Positions 7,472-14,102 of a stretch of DNA of 15,722 nt are shown piece by piece (within the stretch, counting starts at the first letter, position 1; every line of letters begins with the position of its first letter). Location of the stretch: positions 5,322-21,043 of the forward strand of contig DHFN01000182.1 in NCBI GenBank assembly GCA_002402275.1. Direction: 5' to 3'. Below the pieces are notes generated by a model, which was not told where the DNA came from, did no database searches, and was given only the letters and a program-made list of their open reading frames with translations. The position numbers and the translations under genes are program-made. This DNA comes from Anaerolineales bacterium UBA4823 (lineage in GTDB: Bacteria > Chloroflexota > Anaerolineae > Anaerolineales > UBA4823).

Positions 7472-8447
7472 GAATTCTGCCCGAACTATACAATCCGTTG
7501 ATCAAATCAAAGCTTTAGCTGATCCCCAGCGGTTGCTGATTTTACAACGCTTGTTAACCGGGCAAGCGACTCTTTCTCAGTTAGCGAACCAGCTAAAACA
7601 CTCTCCCGCCTGGGTGCGCCATCATTTACTTGGATTAGAAAAAGCTGGATTAGTGGAGTTAGTGGAGGTACGGAAAACTGGTAGAGTGATTGAAAAATAT
7701 TATCAGGCAAAAGCGGGAGCTTATCTGGTACAGCAGTGGGTTTTGCCGGCTAGCGATAAGCCGTTTTTAATCTTTTCTGGCAGTCACGATTTAGCTCTGG
7801 AATGGTTGGCAGCGAGGACTCAAAGATTTCTACAAATGATTATCCTGCCGGTTGGGTCTCTTAACGGATTGATCAACCTCCGTCAAGGGGTGTGCCAATT
7901 GTCTGGTACGCATATTCTGGATCCGTCTACGGGTGAATACAATACACCCACCTTAAAGCGTTTGTTTCCCGATCGTTCCTTACAGGTAATTACACTTGCC
8001 CATCGTACTCAAGGTCTCATGATCGCCAGAAAAAACCCGAAAGGGATTCATGGAATAAACGACCTTGCCCGGGCTGATGTACGTTTTGTCAACCGGAATG
8101 AGGGATCGGGGACTCGACTCTGGTTAGATACTGAGTTAGGGCGCCTGGGTATTTCAACGGCTAAAGTTTTGGGTTATGAGCACCAGTTCAACACCCATCA
8201 ACAAACCGCCAGGTGCGTTCAAAAGGGAGAGGCTGATGTCGCTTTAGGATTACAGGCAGCCGCTTTCCATTTTGGTTTGGACTTCATCCCGTTGTATGAA
8301 GAACGCTATGATCTGGTATTTTATAATCAGGAAATGGACAAATTTAGCCCGCTATTAGTTTCACTGACCAGTTCAGAGTTCCGCAATCAAATCCAAACTT
8401 TATCCGGTTATAACACCACCCATAGTGGTGAACAAATTCTATTTTGA
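7470..8447 (+). CDS. ArsR-like winged-helix regulator fused to a PBP-like ligand-binding domain, probable tungstate/molybdate sensor
   Basis: This 325-residue protein has two parts. Residues about 8-85 form an ArsR/ModE-size winged helix (LADPQRLLILQRLL, then TLSQLANQLKHSPAWVRHHL as recognition region and a KTGR wing). Residues about 100-310 match the PBP-like domain found in oxyanion regulators: PVGSLNGLINLRQG (127-140), GTHILDPSTGEYN (146-158), VNRNEGSGTRLWLD (207-220) and GEADVALGLQAAA (253-265). The second domain is related in fold to periplasmic tungstate and molybdate binding proteins. No signal peptide is present, so it would sense the oxyanion in the cytoplasm. tupA starts ten bases after its stop, so it belongs to the transport operon. 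The ATG lies inside the 30-base inverted repeat. The ligand is inferred from the neighbouring genes; molybdate is the alternative. Confidence 0.82.
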   Translation: MNSARTIQSVDQIKALADPQRLLILQRLLTGQATLSQLANQLKHSPAWVRHHLLGLEKAGLVELVEVRKTGRVIEKYYQAKAGAYLVQQWVLPASDKPFLIFSGSHDLALEWLAARTQRFLQMIILPVGSLNGLINLRQGVCQLSGTHILDPSTGEYNTPTLKRLFPDRSLQVITLAHRTQGLMIARKNPKGIHGINDLARADVRFVNRNEGSGTRLWLDTELGRLGISTAKVLGYEHQFNTHQQTARCVQKGEADVALGLQAAAFHFGLDFIPLYEERYDLVFYNQEMDKFSPLLVSLTSSEFRNQIQTLSGYNTTHSGEQILF

Positions 8448-8457
8448 GGAGTGAATC

Positions 8458-9432
8458 ATGAAAAAAGCTTTGTATCTTGTTCTCATGCTCTTTCTTGTCT
8501 TCAGTGCGGCTTGTACTGCCAGCCCAACTCCAGCGCCAACGGTCATTCAAACGGAAGCTGTGGCACTTCCAAGAGAAATGCCTACCGTTGCAACGATTGA
8601 GCCAGCTATGGTCACAGAAACATCCCTGGCTTCTCCAGCTCCATCCCAAGCCAGTCCAACAGCGACAGATCTTATCCTGTCAACCACGACTTCCACTCAG
8701 GATTCTGGCTTATTGGATGCCCTGATCCCGTTATTTGAAGAGCAAAGCGGTTATAAGGTGAAAGTAGTTGCCGTGGGTACTGGTCAGGCTTTGAAAATGG
8801 GCGAGGAGGGCAATGCGGATGTATTGCTGGTTCATGCACCTAGCTCCGAAGTAGCATTTATGCAGGCAGGGAATGGCAAAGACCGGGCTCTGGTGATGCA
8901 TAATGACTTTGTTATCGTAGGCCCTAAAGCCGATCCAGCTGGGATCAAGGGAAAGGCTGTGGCCGATGCATTCAAGGCTATTTATGAGAAGCAAGCCAAT
9001 TTTGTCTCCCGCGGGGATGACTCGGGTACCCATAAAATGGAATTAACCTTATGGAAAGATGTTAACCTGGATCCAAAAGGGAAGCCCTGGTATATTGAGA
9101 CAGGTCAAGGGATGGGAGCCACGCTCACGGTAGCCTCCGAAAAAGAGGCTTATACTCTGACGGATCGAGCCACTTACCTTGCAAACCAGAAGAATCTCAG
9201 CCTGGAAATTTTGGTTGAGGGAGATAAAAAATTGCTGAATATCTACCATGTCATCACCGTCAATCCAGAAAAATGGCCTAAGGTGAATTATGAGGGAGCC
9301 ATGGCGTTCTTGAAATTTCTCACTGCACCGGAAACACAACAGGTCATTGCCAAGTTTGGGGTAGAACAATACGGACAGCCACTCTTCTATGCGGATGCAG
9401 ATAAAACCGATGCAGATTTAGGGCTACCCTAA
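8458..9432 (+). CDS. tupA: TupA tungstate-binding lipoprotein of an ABC importer
   Basis: This 324-residue extracytoplasmic lipoprotein has a signal peptide ending in the lipobox SAAC (16-19). A linker of about 50 residues rich in Ser, Thr, Pro and Ala tethers the binding domain. The domain begins with ILSTTTSTQDSGLL (73-86), the TupA hallmark whose Thr/Ser residues hold the oxyanion. Further typical segments are GTGQALKMGEEGNADVLLVH, SRGDDSGTHKMEL, GQGMGATLTVA and YTLTDRATYL. The family binds tungstate with high affinity and selectivity over molybdate. The ribosome binding site GAGGAG (8446-8451) overlaps the regulator's stop codon, so the two genes are coupled. The permease gene follows only after a structured gap of about 165-200 bases, unlike the tight spacing before tupA. 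Confidence 0.92.
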   Translation: MKKALYLVLMLFLVFSAACTASPTPAPTVIQTEAVALPREMPTVATIEPAMVTETSLASPAPSQASPTATDLILSTTTSTQDSGLLDALIPLFEEQSGYKVKVVAVGTGQALKMGEEGNADVLLVHAPSSEVAFMQAGNGKDRALVMHNDFVIVGPKADPAGIKGKAVADAFKAIYEKQANFVSRGDDSGTHKMELTLWKDVNLDPKGKPWYIETGQGMGATLTVASEKEAYTLTDRATYLANQKNLSLEILVEGDKKLLNIYHVITVNPEKWPKVNYEGAMAFLKFLTAPETQQVIAKFGVEQYGQPLFYADADKTDADLGLP

Positions 9433-9454
9433 TTTTGGATGTATAGGATAAACA

Positions 9455-9507
9455 TTAATCAAATAAAGGGAACACAATCTTCCATCGACTGGCGGTTAAT
9501 CAAATAA
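9455..9507 (+). repeat. 12-base direct repeat pair in the tupA-tupB gap
   Basis: TTAATCAAATAA occurs exactly at 9455-9466 and again at 9496-9507, 41 bases from start to start. The second copy directly abuts the left arm of the fold-back element at 9508. A chance match is possible in AT-rich DNA. It may instead be a duplicated flank of the element or a protein-binding pair. Confidence 0.4.
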
Positions 9508-9586
9508 TAGTTTATTCGTGGTCGCATATATGGAGAAGGTTTTATGAATAGAAACCCATCCACGAATGATGATCACGAATAAACTA
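9508..9586. repeat. fold-back (inverted-repeat) element between tupA and tupB
   Basis: TAGTTTATTCGTG (9508-9520) and CACGAATAAACTA (9574-9586) are perfect 13-base inverted arms around 53 bases. An alternative, mutually exclusive pairing is ATTCGTGG (9514-9521) with CCACGAAT (9560-9567). It encloses further pairing of ATG (9530-9532) with CAT (9557-9559) and GGTTT (9538-9542) with AAACC (9552-9556). CACGAAT therefore occurs twice on the right, 13 bases apart. It may be a small dispersed intergenic element or a local mRNA structure that lowers tupB and tupC expression relative to tupA. Confidence 0.6.
9544..9582 (+). CDS. possible 12-codon leader ORF before tupB
   Basis: GGAGAAGG at 9532-9539 is the strongest ribosome binding site in the tup region and lies four bases before an ATG. 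That ATG opens a frame of 12 codons (MNRNPSTNDDHE) ending in TAA at 9580-9582. It runs through the right side of the fold-back element and stops 14 bases before the GTG at 9597, the earliest possible tupB start. tupB itself has no convincing ribosome binding site. Translation of this minigene could melt the stem and deliver ribosomes to tupB. It could also be a chance ORF inside a repeat element. Nothing in the peptide suggests a known function. Confidence 0.3.
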   Translation: MNRNPSTNDDHE

Positions 9587-9629
9587 AATCAGTTGAGTGA
9601 CGCGAAATACGGATGACACCAAAAAGAAA

Positions 9630-10283
9630 ATGATCTTCAATAGCGAAATTCTTCAAATAACCCTGCTTTCTCTACAAATTTCTGGCTTAGCCACATTGTT
9701 GAGCTTATTAATTGGTTTACCTTTGGGGAGTTTACTGGCATTGAAAACATTCCTTGGGCGTAACTTTTTGCTGAGCATGGTCAATACGGGCATGGGATTA
9801 CCCCCGGTAGTCGTTGGATTATTCGTTGCAATCATGTTGTGGCGCTCAGGCCCTTTTGGTGATTTAAATTTAATTTATACGCCAACAGCAATTGTCATTG
9901 CCCAGGTTATCATTGCTGCACCTGTTGTAACGGGATTAACCACCGCAGCACTACAATCGCTCAATCCACGGTTACAGTTGCAATTATTAGGATTAGGAGC
10001 ATCCAGGACTCAAATGGTGTTTTCCCTTTGGAGGGAAGCGCGCCTGCCCCTCCTGGCAGCGTTAATGGCAGGGTTTGGCGCAGTAATCTCTGAAGTAGGT
10101 GCAAGCATGATGGTGGGTGGAAACATCCGCTATCAGACCCGGGTATTAACCACTGCAATTGTCCTTGAGAGTGGCAAAGGGAATTTTGATATCGCCTTGG
10201 GGTTGGGAGCTTTTTTACTGTTGATCACCTTTTTAGTGAATTGGGCATTGACTTCGATTCAACAACGCGGAAAAAAACCATAA
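9630..10283 (+). CDS. tupB: TupB tungstate ABC importer permease
   Basis: From the ATG at 9630 this is a 217-residue integral membrane protein of the molybdate/tungstate permease class. It begins EILQITLLSLQISGLATLLSLL, as TupB proteins do, and has about five transmembrane helices (residues about 8-30, 40-65, 78-105, 130-155 and 185-210). The ABC-contacting EAA-like loop is seen as LQLLGLGASRTQMVFSLWREARLPLLAAL, and the C-terminal part contains GFGAVISEVGASMMVGGNI, another family hallmark. A longer frame opens with GTG at 9597, adding 11 polar residues (MTRNTDDTKKK). Neither start has a good ribosome binding site, and the shorter one aligns better with the family. tupC starts 30 bases after its stop. 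Its expression may depend on the structure and leader ORF in the preceding gap. Confidence 0.9.
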   Translation: MIFNSEILQITLLSLQISGLATLLSLLIGLPLGSLLALKTFLGRNFLLSMVNTGMGLPPVVVGLFVAIMLWRSGPFGDLNLIYTPTAIVIAQVIIAAPVVTGLTTAALQSLNPRLQLQLLGLGASRTQMVFSLWREARLPLLAALMAGFGAVISEVGASMMVGGNIRYQTRVLTTAIVLESGKGNFDIALGLGAFLLLITFLVNWALTSIQQRGKKP

Positions 10284-10313
10284 ACCAAACCATATTCACA
10301 TTTTGTAATAGCT

Positions 10314-11039
10314 ATGACATCTGAATTATTTGAGATTCGCAATCTACATGTATGCCGCGGAAAATCCAGGGTGCTGGAAGTGGATGAATTGACCGTCTCA
10401 CCTGGAGAAGTCCTGGCTGTGGTGGGACCAAATGGAGCGGGTAAATCCACTCTCCTGCTTACCCTGGCACGTCTGATTCCTCCGGTGCAGGGTAAAATCC
10501 TGTTTCAGGGGATTCCTATTCATGAATGGGATGATTTACAATATCGCCGGCAGATGGCAATTGTCTTTCAGGAACCGCTTTTAATTGAAGGCACAGTAAT
10601 AGAAAATGTCACTCTAGGGCTGCGCTTCCGTGGGGTTTCCCGTAATCAGGCAAAGGCATTAGCGGAAGAATGGTTGATCAAATTAAACATTGCTGAGTTA
10701 GCATCCCGGCAGGTAAAAGGTCTTTCGGGTGGTGAAGCTCAACGGGTAAGCTTAGCCAGGGCTTTTGTATTGGACCCACTTTTATTATTACTGGATGAGC
10801 CTTTTTCTGCGTTAGATCCACCCGCAAGGTTAAGCTTACTGAACGATCTAACTGGTTTGTTAAATCAAAATCATCGCACCACTTTGTTTGTCACCCATCA
10901 CCTCAAAGAAGCGGAACGATTAGGGGATCGGGTAGCAGTATTAATCAAGGGAACCTTGCGTCAAATTGGAACAGTTGCAGAAATCCAAAATAATCCGATA
11001 GATGAAGAAGTGGCTTCATTTATAAATATTGGGGAATAG
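10314..11039 (+). CDS. tupC: TupC tungstate ABC importer ATPase
   Basis: This 241-residue ATPase energises tungstate uptake on the cytoplasmic side. Walker A is GPNGAGKST (38-46), the Q-loop is IVFQEPLLIEGTV (Q86), the signature is LSGGEAQR (137-144), Walker B is LLLLLDEPFSALDP and the switch histidine is in VTHH. The short C-terminus lacks the TOBE domain of ModC, so no oxyanion-binding regulatory domain is present, in keeping with TupC. It follows tupB by 30 bases with no clear ribosome binding site and is the last gene of the operon; the next gene starts 105 bases later with its own ribosome binding site. Confidence 0.9.
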   Translation: MTSELFEIRNLHVCRGKSRVLEVDELTVSPGEVLAVVGPNGAGKSTLLLTLARLIPPVQGKILFQGIPIHEWDDLQYRRQMAIVFQEPLLIEGTVIENVTLGLRFRGVSRNQAKALAEEWLIKLNIAELASRQVKGLSGGEAQRVSLARAFVLDPLLLLLDEPFSALDPPARLSLLNDLTGLLNQNHRTTLFVTHHLKEAERLGDRVAVLIKGTLRQIGTVAEIQNNPIDEEVASFINIGE

Positions 11040-11130
11040 AATAAAAGATAAATCAAAAGCCGGTTTGTAAAGGATTTGGTGATAGAATAAATTTGTCATC
11101 TAGAATAGGCAATATTTTTGAGATTGCAAT

Positions 11131-11142
11131 TCTCCTAGGAGA
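11131..11142. promoter_or_regulatory. 12-base palindrome containing the kimA ribosome binding site
   Basis: TCTCCTAGGAGA is a perfect palindrome two bases before the kimA-like ATG. Its right half is the ribosome binding site AGGAG, unusually close to the start codon (three bases). The left half TCTCCT can pair with a ribosome binding site, but a hairpin needs loop bases, so self-masking would cost some pairs. It may equally be a protein-binding site. Confidence 0.35.
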
Positions 11143-11144
11143 CA

Positions 11145-12983
11145 ATGTTCGAGCACCTCTATCATTTCCTCATCGGTCCACCGATTGAAACGAAGCAGGC
11201 GCGTCAGGAACGTTTGAATAAAGTACGTGCATTAGCGGCTTTTTCTCCTGATGCTTTATCCTCAATTGCTTATGCTAATCAAGAAATATACCTCGGTTTG
11301 GCAGTTGCCGGTTCAGCTGGGTTATCACTAGCTTTTCCAATTGGACTTGTGATAGCGGTTTTATTGGCAGTTGTTGCTCTCTCTTATTTTCAAACTATCC
11401 ATGGCTATCCGGGGGGTGGAGGAGCCTATACTGTTGCGAAAGAAAACCTGGGGACCGGGGTAGGGCTTTTGGCAGCAGCGGCTCTATTATTAGATTATTT
11501 GCTCACTGCGGCGGTCAGTCTAACGGCAGGGGTGGCTGCGTTGGCTTCGGCTTTCCCAATTTTGTGGCAATATCAGGTTCCCTTGGCTTTATTCCTGTTA
11601 GTCATATTGACTATCCTTAACCTGCGTGGTTTACGAGATACGGGTACGATAATGGCTATCCCGGTTTATCTTTTCTTGTTCACGTATGTTCCCATGTTGA
11701 TTTATGGGGCATTCAAACTCTATCTTTACGGACCACAACCTTTCACCCCGGTGCCCCCTGCCCCAGTTTCCGGGTTGACACCTTTTTTAGTCTTACACGC
11801 CTTTTCAACCGGCTGTACTGCACTAACTGGGATTGAAGCGATCAGTAATGGGGTACCAGCTTTCCGCCCACCGGAAGCACAAAATGCGGGAAAAACATTG
11901 ATAATCATGGCGATGATCATGGCTATCCTTTTTATTGGTAGCATTGGTTTAACCCAATTTTTAGGTATCATTCCAACCACGAATGAGACTATCCTTTCCG
12001 CTTTGGCTCATCGCATTTTGGGAGATGGACTTGCTTATTATCTGATCCAGATCAGTACATTACTCATTTTGGCGGTTGCAGCCAATACCAGTTTTGCTGG
12101 TTTTCCGCGCCTTTCGGCAATCCTTGCCCAGGATGGATTTATGCCACACCAACTTATCTACCTTGGAGACCGGTTAGTCTACTCGAATGGCATCATTCTA
12201 TTGGCTCTGGCAACCGGTGGATTGATTATTTTTTTTCAAGGGGATACCCATGCTTTAATACCTTTATTTGCCATTGGGGCTTTTTTAGCGTTCACACTAT
12301 CGCAAAGCGGAATGGTGATCCATTGGTGGCGGAAGCGGGGTCAGGGCTGGGAATGGAAAGCATTCCTGAATGGGATGGGAGCATTGGCAACCGGTATCAC
12401 GGTGTTAGTGGTTGCAATCAGTAAGTTTTTCGAGGGTGCCTGGATTACCATTCTATTAATCCCTATTATTGTGCTTAGCTTTCGCAAAATCCATGCCCAT
12501 TATGAAGTTGTGAGCAAACAACTTACCCTAACCGAGTTCTCAACCCGTCTGAATAAATCCCTGGTAAAACGCGTGGTCATCCCCGTCGGTGGGATAACTC
12601 GAGGTATTGAAGCCGCGGTTGGATTCGCCAGGTCTATCTCAAAGGATGTAACTGCTGTCTATGTCGAATTAGAGCCTGGGACGGGAGAGCCCATTCGTCA
12701 AATGTGGAATCGCCTTTGGTCGGATATCCCACTTGTGATCGTACCCTCTCCATATCGTTCTGTTGTCACGCCATTAATTGATTATCTCGATGAAGATGAC
12801 CGGCAACATGCGGATGGTAGTTTAGCAGCTGTGATCTTGCCGGAGTTTGTTCCCGCCCATTGGTGGCAGCATTTGCTCCATAACCAAACCGCCTGGCTAA
12901 TTAAAATGGCATTGCTCTACCGGCGCCGACGGATGGGTTATCAACGCATCATCATTGATGTTCCTTTTCACTTGCGGACGTAG
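11145..12983 (+). CDS. kimA: KimA-type high-affinity potassium importer (APC superfamily)
   Basis: This 612-residue protein has about 12 transmembrane helices in residues 30-460 and a cytoplasmic domain of about 150 residues. It matches the layout and length of Bacillus subtilis KimA (YdaO), a proton-coupled K+ importer inhibited by cyclic di-AMP. Shared segments include SPDALSSIAYA (34-43), GYPGGGGAYTVAKENLG, LLLDYLLTAAVS (115-126), AFSTGCTALTGIEAISNGVPAF, AANTSFAGFPRLS and the C-terminal HNQTAWLIKMALLYRR. D36, Y43, D117 and Y118 stand at the same numbers as potassium-site residues I recall for KimA. The start has AGGAG three bases upstream within a palindrome. It follows tupC by 105 bases on the same strand, so a separate promoter is likely but not identified. 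No cyclic di-AMP riboswitch is recognisable upstream. A generic amino acid permease is the less likely alternative. Confidence 0.85.
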   Translation: MFEHLYHFLIGPPIETKQARQERLNKVRALAAFSPDALSSIAYANQEIYLGLAVAGSAGLSLAFPIGLVIAVLLAVVALSYFQTIHGYPGGGGAYTVAKENLGTGVGLLAAAALLLDYLLTAAVSLTAGVAALASAFPILWQYQVPLALFLLVILTILNLRGLRDTGTIMAIPVYLFLFTYVPMLIYGAFKLYLYGPQPFTPVPPAPVSGLTPFLVLHAFSTGCTALTGIEAISNGVPAFRPPEAQNAGKTLIIMAMIMAILFIGSIGLTQFLGIIPTTNETILSALAHRILGDGLAYYLIQISTLLILAVAANTSFAGFPRLSAILAQDGFMPHQLIYLGDRLVYSNGIILLALATGGLIIFFQGDTHALIPLFAIGAFLAFTLSQSGMVIHWWRKRGQGWEWKAFLNGMGALATGITVLVVAISKFFEGAWITILLIPIIVLSFRKIHAHYEVVSKQLTLTEFSTRLNKSLVKRVVIPVGGITRGIEAAVGFARSISKDVTAVYVELEPGTGEPIRQMWNRLWSDIPLVIVPSPYRSVVTPLIDYLDEDDRQHADGSLAAVILPEFVPAHWWQHLLHNQTAWLIKMALLYRRRRMGYQRIIIDVPFHLRT

Positions 12984-13003
12984 AAATAACCGGTTATCTC
13001 AAT

Positions 13004-13100
13004 TAGTTAATTAAACACGAAGGAAACAGAATGCCCAAAAGATTTTAGTTAATATAGTTTTAACTTTTCGTCCTTTGTTACCCTTGTGTTTAATGAATTA
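13004..13100. repeat. degenerate fold-back element downstream of kimA
   Basis: ATTAAACAC (13010-13018) pairs perfectly with GTGTTTAAT (13086-13094). Pairing continues inward with mismatches to about 13030 and 13074, outward to 13004 and 13100, and in the centre AAAAG (13037-13041) pairs with CTTTT (13064-13068). The arms carry CACGAAGG and CCTTGTG, related in style to the CACGAAT arms in the tupA-tupB gap but in the opposite orientation. It may be a dispersed non-coding repeat, and it could also end the kimA transcript. No transposase gene or clear target duplication is seen. Confidence 0.4.
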
Positions 13101-13379
13101 CGCCAGTCCAAAGTCATGTGAGAAACGTGAGCTACAAATTTACCTCCAAAAAAATTATAATGCAATCCCCTTCCATAAAAATATCTTTAACCAACAATGC
13201 AGTATAATTTAATACTTCAAAACTATGTGATAAGCTGTTGTTTCGATTGATCTCATCGATAATGCCATAAAAGAGCTGAGAAAAAATATTAATATGTGTG
13301 ATCAAAGAACTTCATGAAGTCATAAAGAATGACAGAGTCGAATTATTGAAGATTAATCTATAGATCAAGGGATTCATCC
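13101..13379. other. AT-rich gene-free stretch before the phosphatase gene
   Basis: With the fold-back element this completes a gap of 396 bases without a supported ORF. It holds three short palindromic motifs: TCGAT with ATCGA (seven-base spacer) near 13238-13254, ACTTCATGAAGT at 13309-13320 and ATCTATAGAT at 13356-13365. AAGGGA at 13367-13372 is the phosphatase ribosome binding site. I found no convincing promoter pair, RNA gene or riboswitch. It may be decayed coding or mobile DNA, but I see no trace of a protein. Confidence 0.4.
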
Positions 13380-14006
13380 ATGACTAAATTCATCTTAGTG
13401 CGCCACGGACAAACAGAATGGAATCGAATTGAGCGTTTTCGAGGACGATTTGATGTCCCCTTGAATACAGCCGGCATCCAGCAAGCCCAGATTACTGGAA
13501 GACGGATCGCAGCTCAATGGCAGCCGGTAGCAGTTTATTCCAGTCCCCTCTTGCGAGCACTCAAAACTGCCGAAGCGATTGCTCAGCCATTTCAGTTACC
13601 GGTGCAGCCCGTGACAGATTTGATTGATATAGATTATGGTTTCTGGCAAGGCTTATCGAATGATGAGGTCAGTGTGCATTGGCAGACTGAGTTAGAAGCC
13701 TGGTACAATGCCCCCCATACGTTAAGCATACCAGGCGGGGAAAGCCTGGCAGATTTGCGCAATCGGGCTATGAAGGCAATCCATTGGCTGGCTGACCATC
13801 ATGAGGATGAGACTATCGTTCTGGTAGGGCATACTGTAATCAATCGGGTGATCTTATTAGCGGTTATGGGTTTGGGCAATGAGCGCTTTTGGCGGGTGCA
13901 TCAGGACACCTGCGCCATTAATGTCTTTGATAAAGAGGGGGATGATTTCACCATGATCACTCTAAACGACACCTGCCACTTGGCATTTGCGAATTTATTT
14001 CAGTAA
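13380..14006 (+). CDS. histidine phosphatase family protein (phosphoglycerate-mutase-like)
   Basis: This 208-residue cytoplasmic enzyme belongs to the branch-1 histidine phosphatases. The phosphorylated histidine is in LVRHGQTEWN (H9). RFRGRFDVPLN and SSPLLRALKTAEAIA (R59) complete the phosphate pocket, PGGES is conserved, and the second histidine is in VGHTVINR (H151). The position that usually holds the catalytic Glu reads Asp (D83 in LIDIDYGFWQG), a variant that may also occur in related bacterial proteins. Members include alpha-ribazole phosphatase CobC and GpmB-like sugar phosphatases. The sequence alone does not decide between them, and no B12 genes flank it directly. AAGGGA lies seven bases before the ATG. 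It is a single-gene unit convergent with the methyltransferase gene. Confidence 0.85.
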   Translation: MTKFILVRHGQTEWNRIERFRGRFDVPLNTAGIQQAQITGRRIAAQWQPVAVYSSPLLRALKTAEAIAQPFQLPVQPVTDLIDIDYGFWQGLSNDEVSVHWQTELEAWYNAPHTLSIPGGESLADLRNRAMKAIHWLADHHEDETIVLVGHTVINRVILLAVMGLGNERFWRVHQDTCAINVFDKEGDDFTMITLNDTCHLAFANLFQ

Positions 14007-14057
14007 TTATTTAGTTAGAAAATTTGTCCTAATTTATCTTTTACTGCATTGGAAACA

Positions 14058-14084
14058 GATCCATTGGCTAAAGCAGCATGGATC
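14058..14084. terminator. candidate stem-loop between convergent genes
   Basis: GATCCAT (14058-14064) and ATGGATC (14078-14084) form a 7-base-pair stem with a 13-base loop in the gap of 96 bases between the phosphatase and methyltransferase stops. No T-run follows on either strand, so factor-independent termination is not well supported. Confidence 0.25.
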
Positions 14085-14102
14085 GAAGGATGTGGGTTGT
14101 CC

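Noticed and set aside
8344..9369. Several minus-strand frames of about 100 codons across the regulator and tupA
   Set aside because: The proteins are compositionally odd and lack domains, while tupA on the plus strand is unambiguous.
9544..10283. tupB with a frameshift joining the ATG at 9544 to the downstream frame
   Set aside because: The peptides MNRNPSTNDDHE and MTRNTDDTKKK look slightly alike, but TupB proteins do not need the extra N-terminus and the reading frame from 9630 is complete.
11040..11144. ydaO-type cyclic di-AMP riboswitch before kimA
   Set aside because: The gap is only 105 bases and lacks the expected conserved structure.
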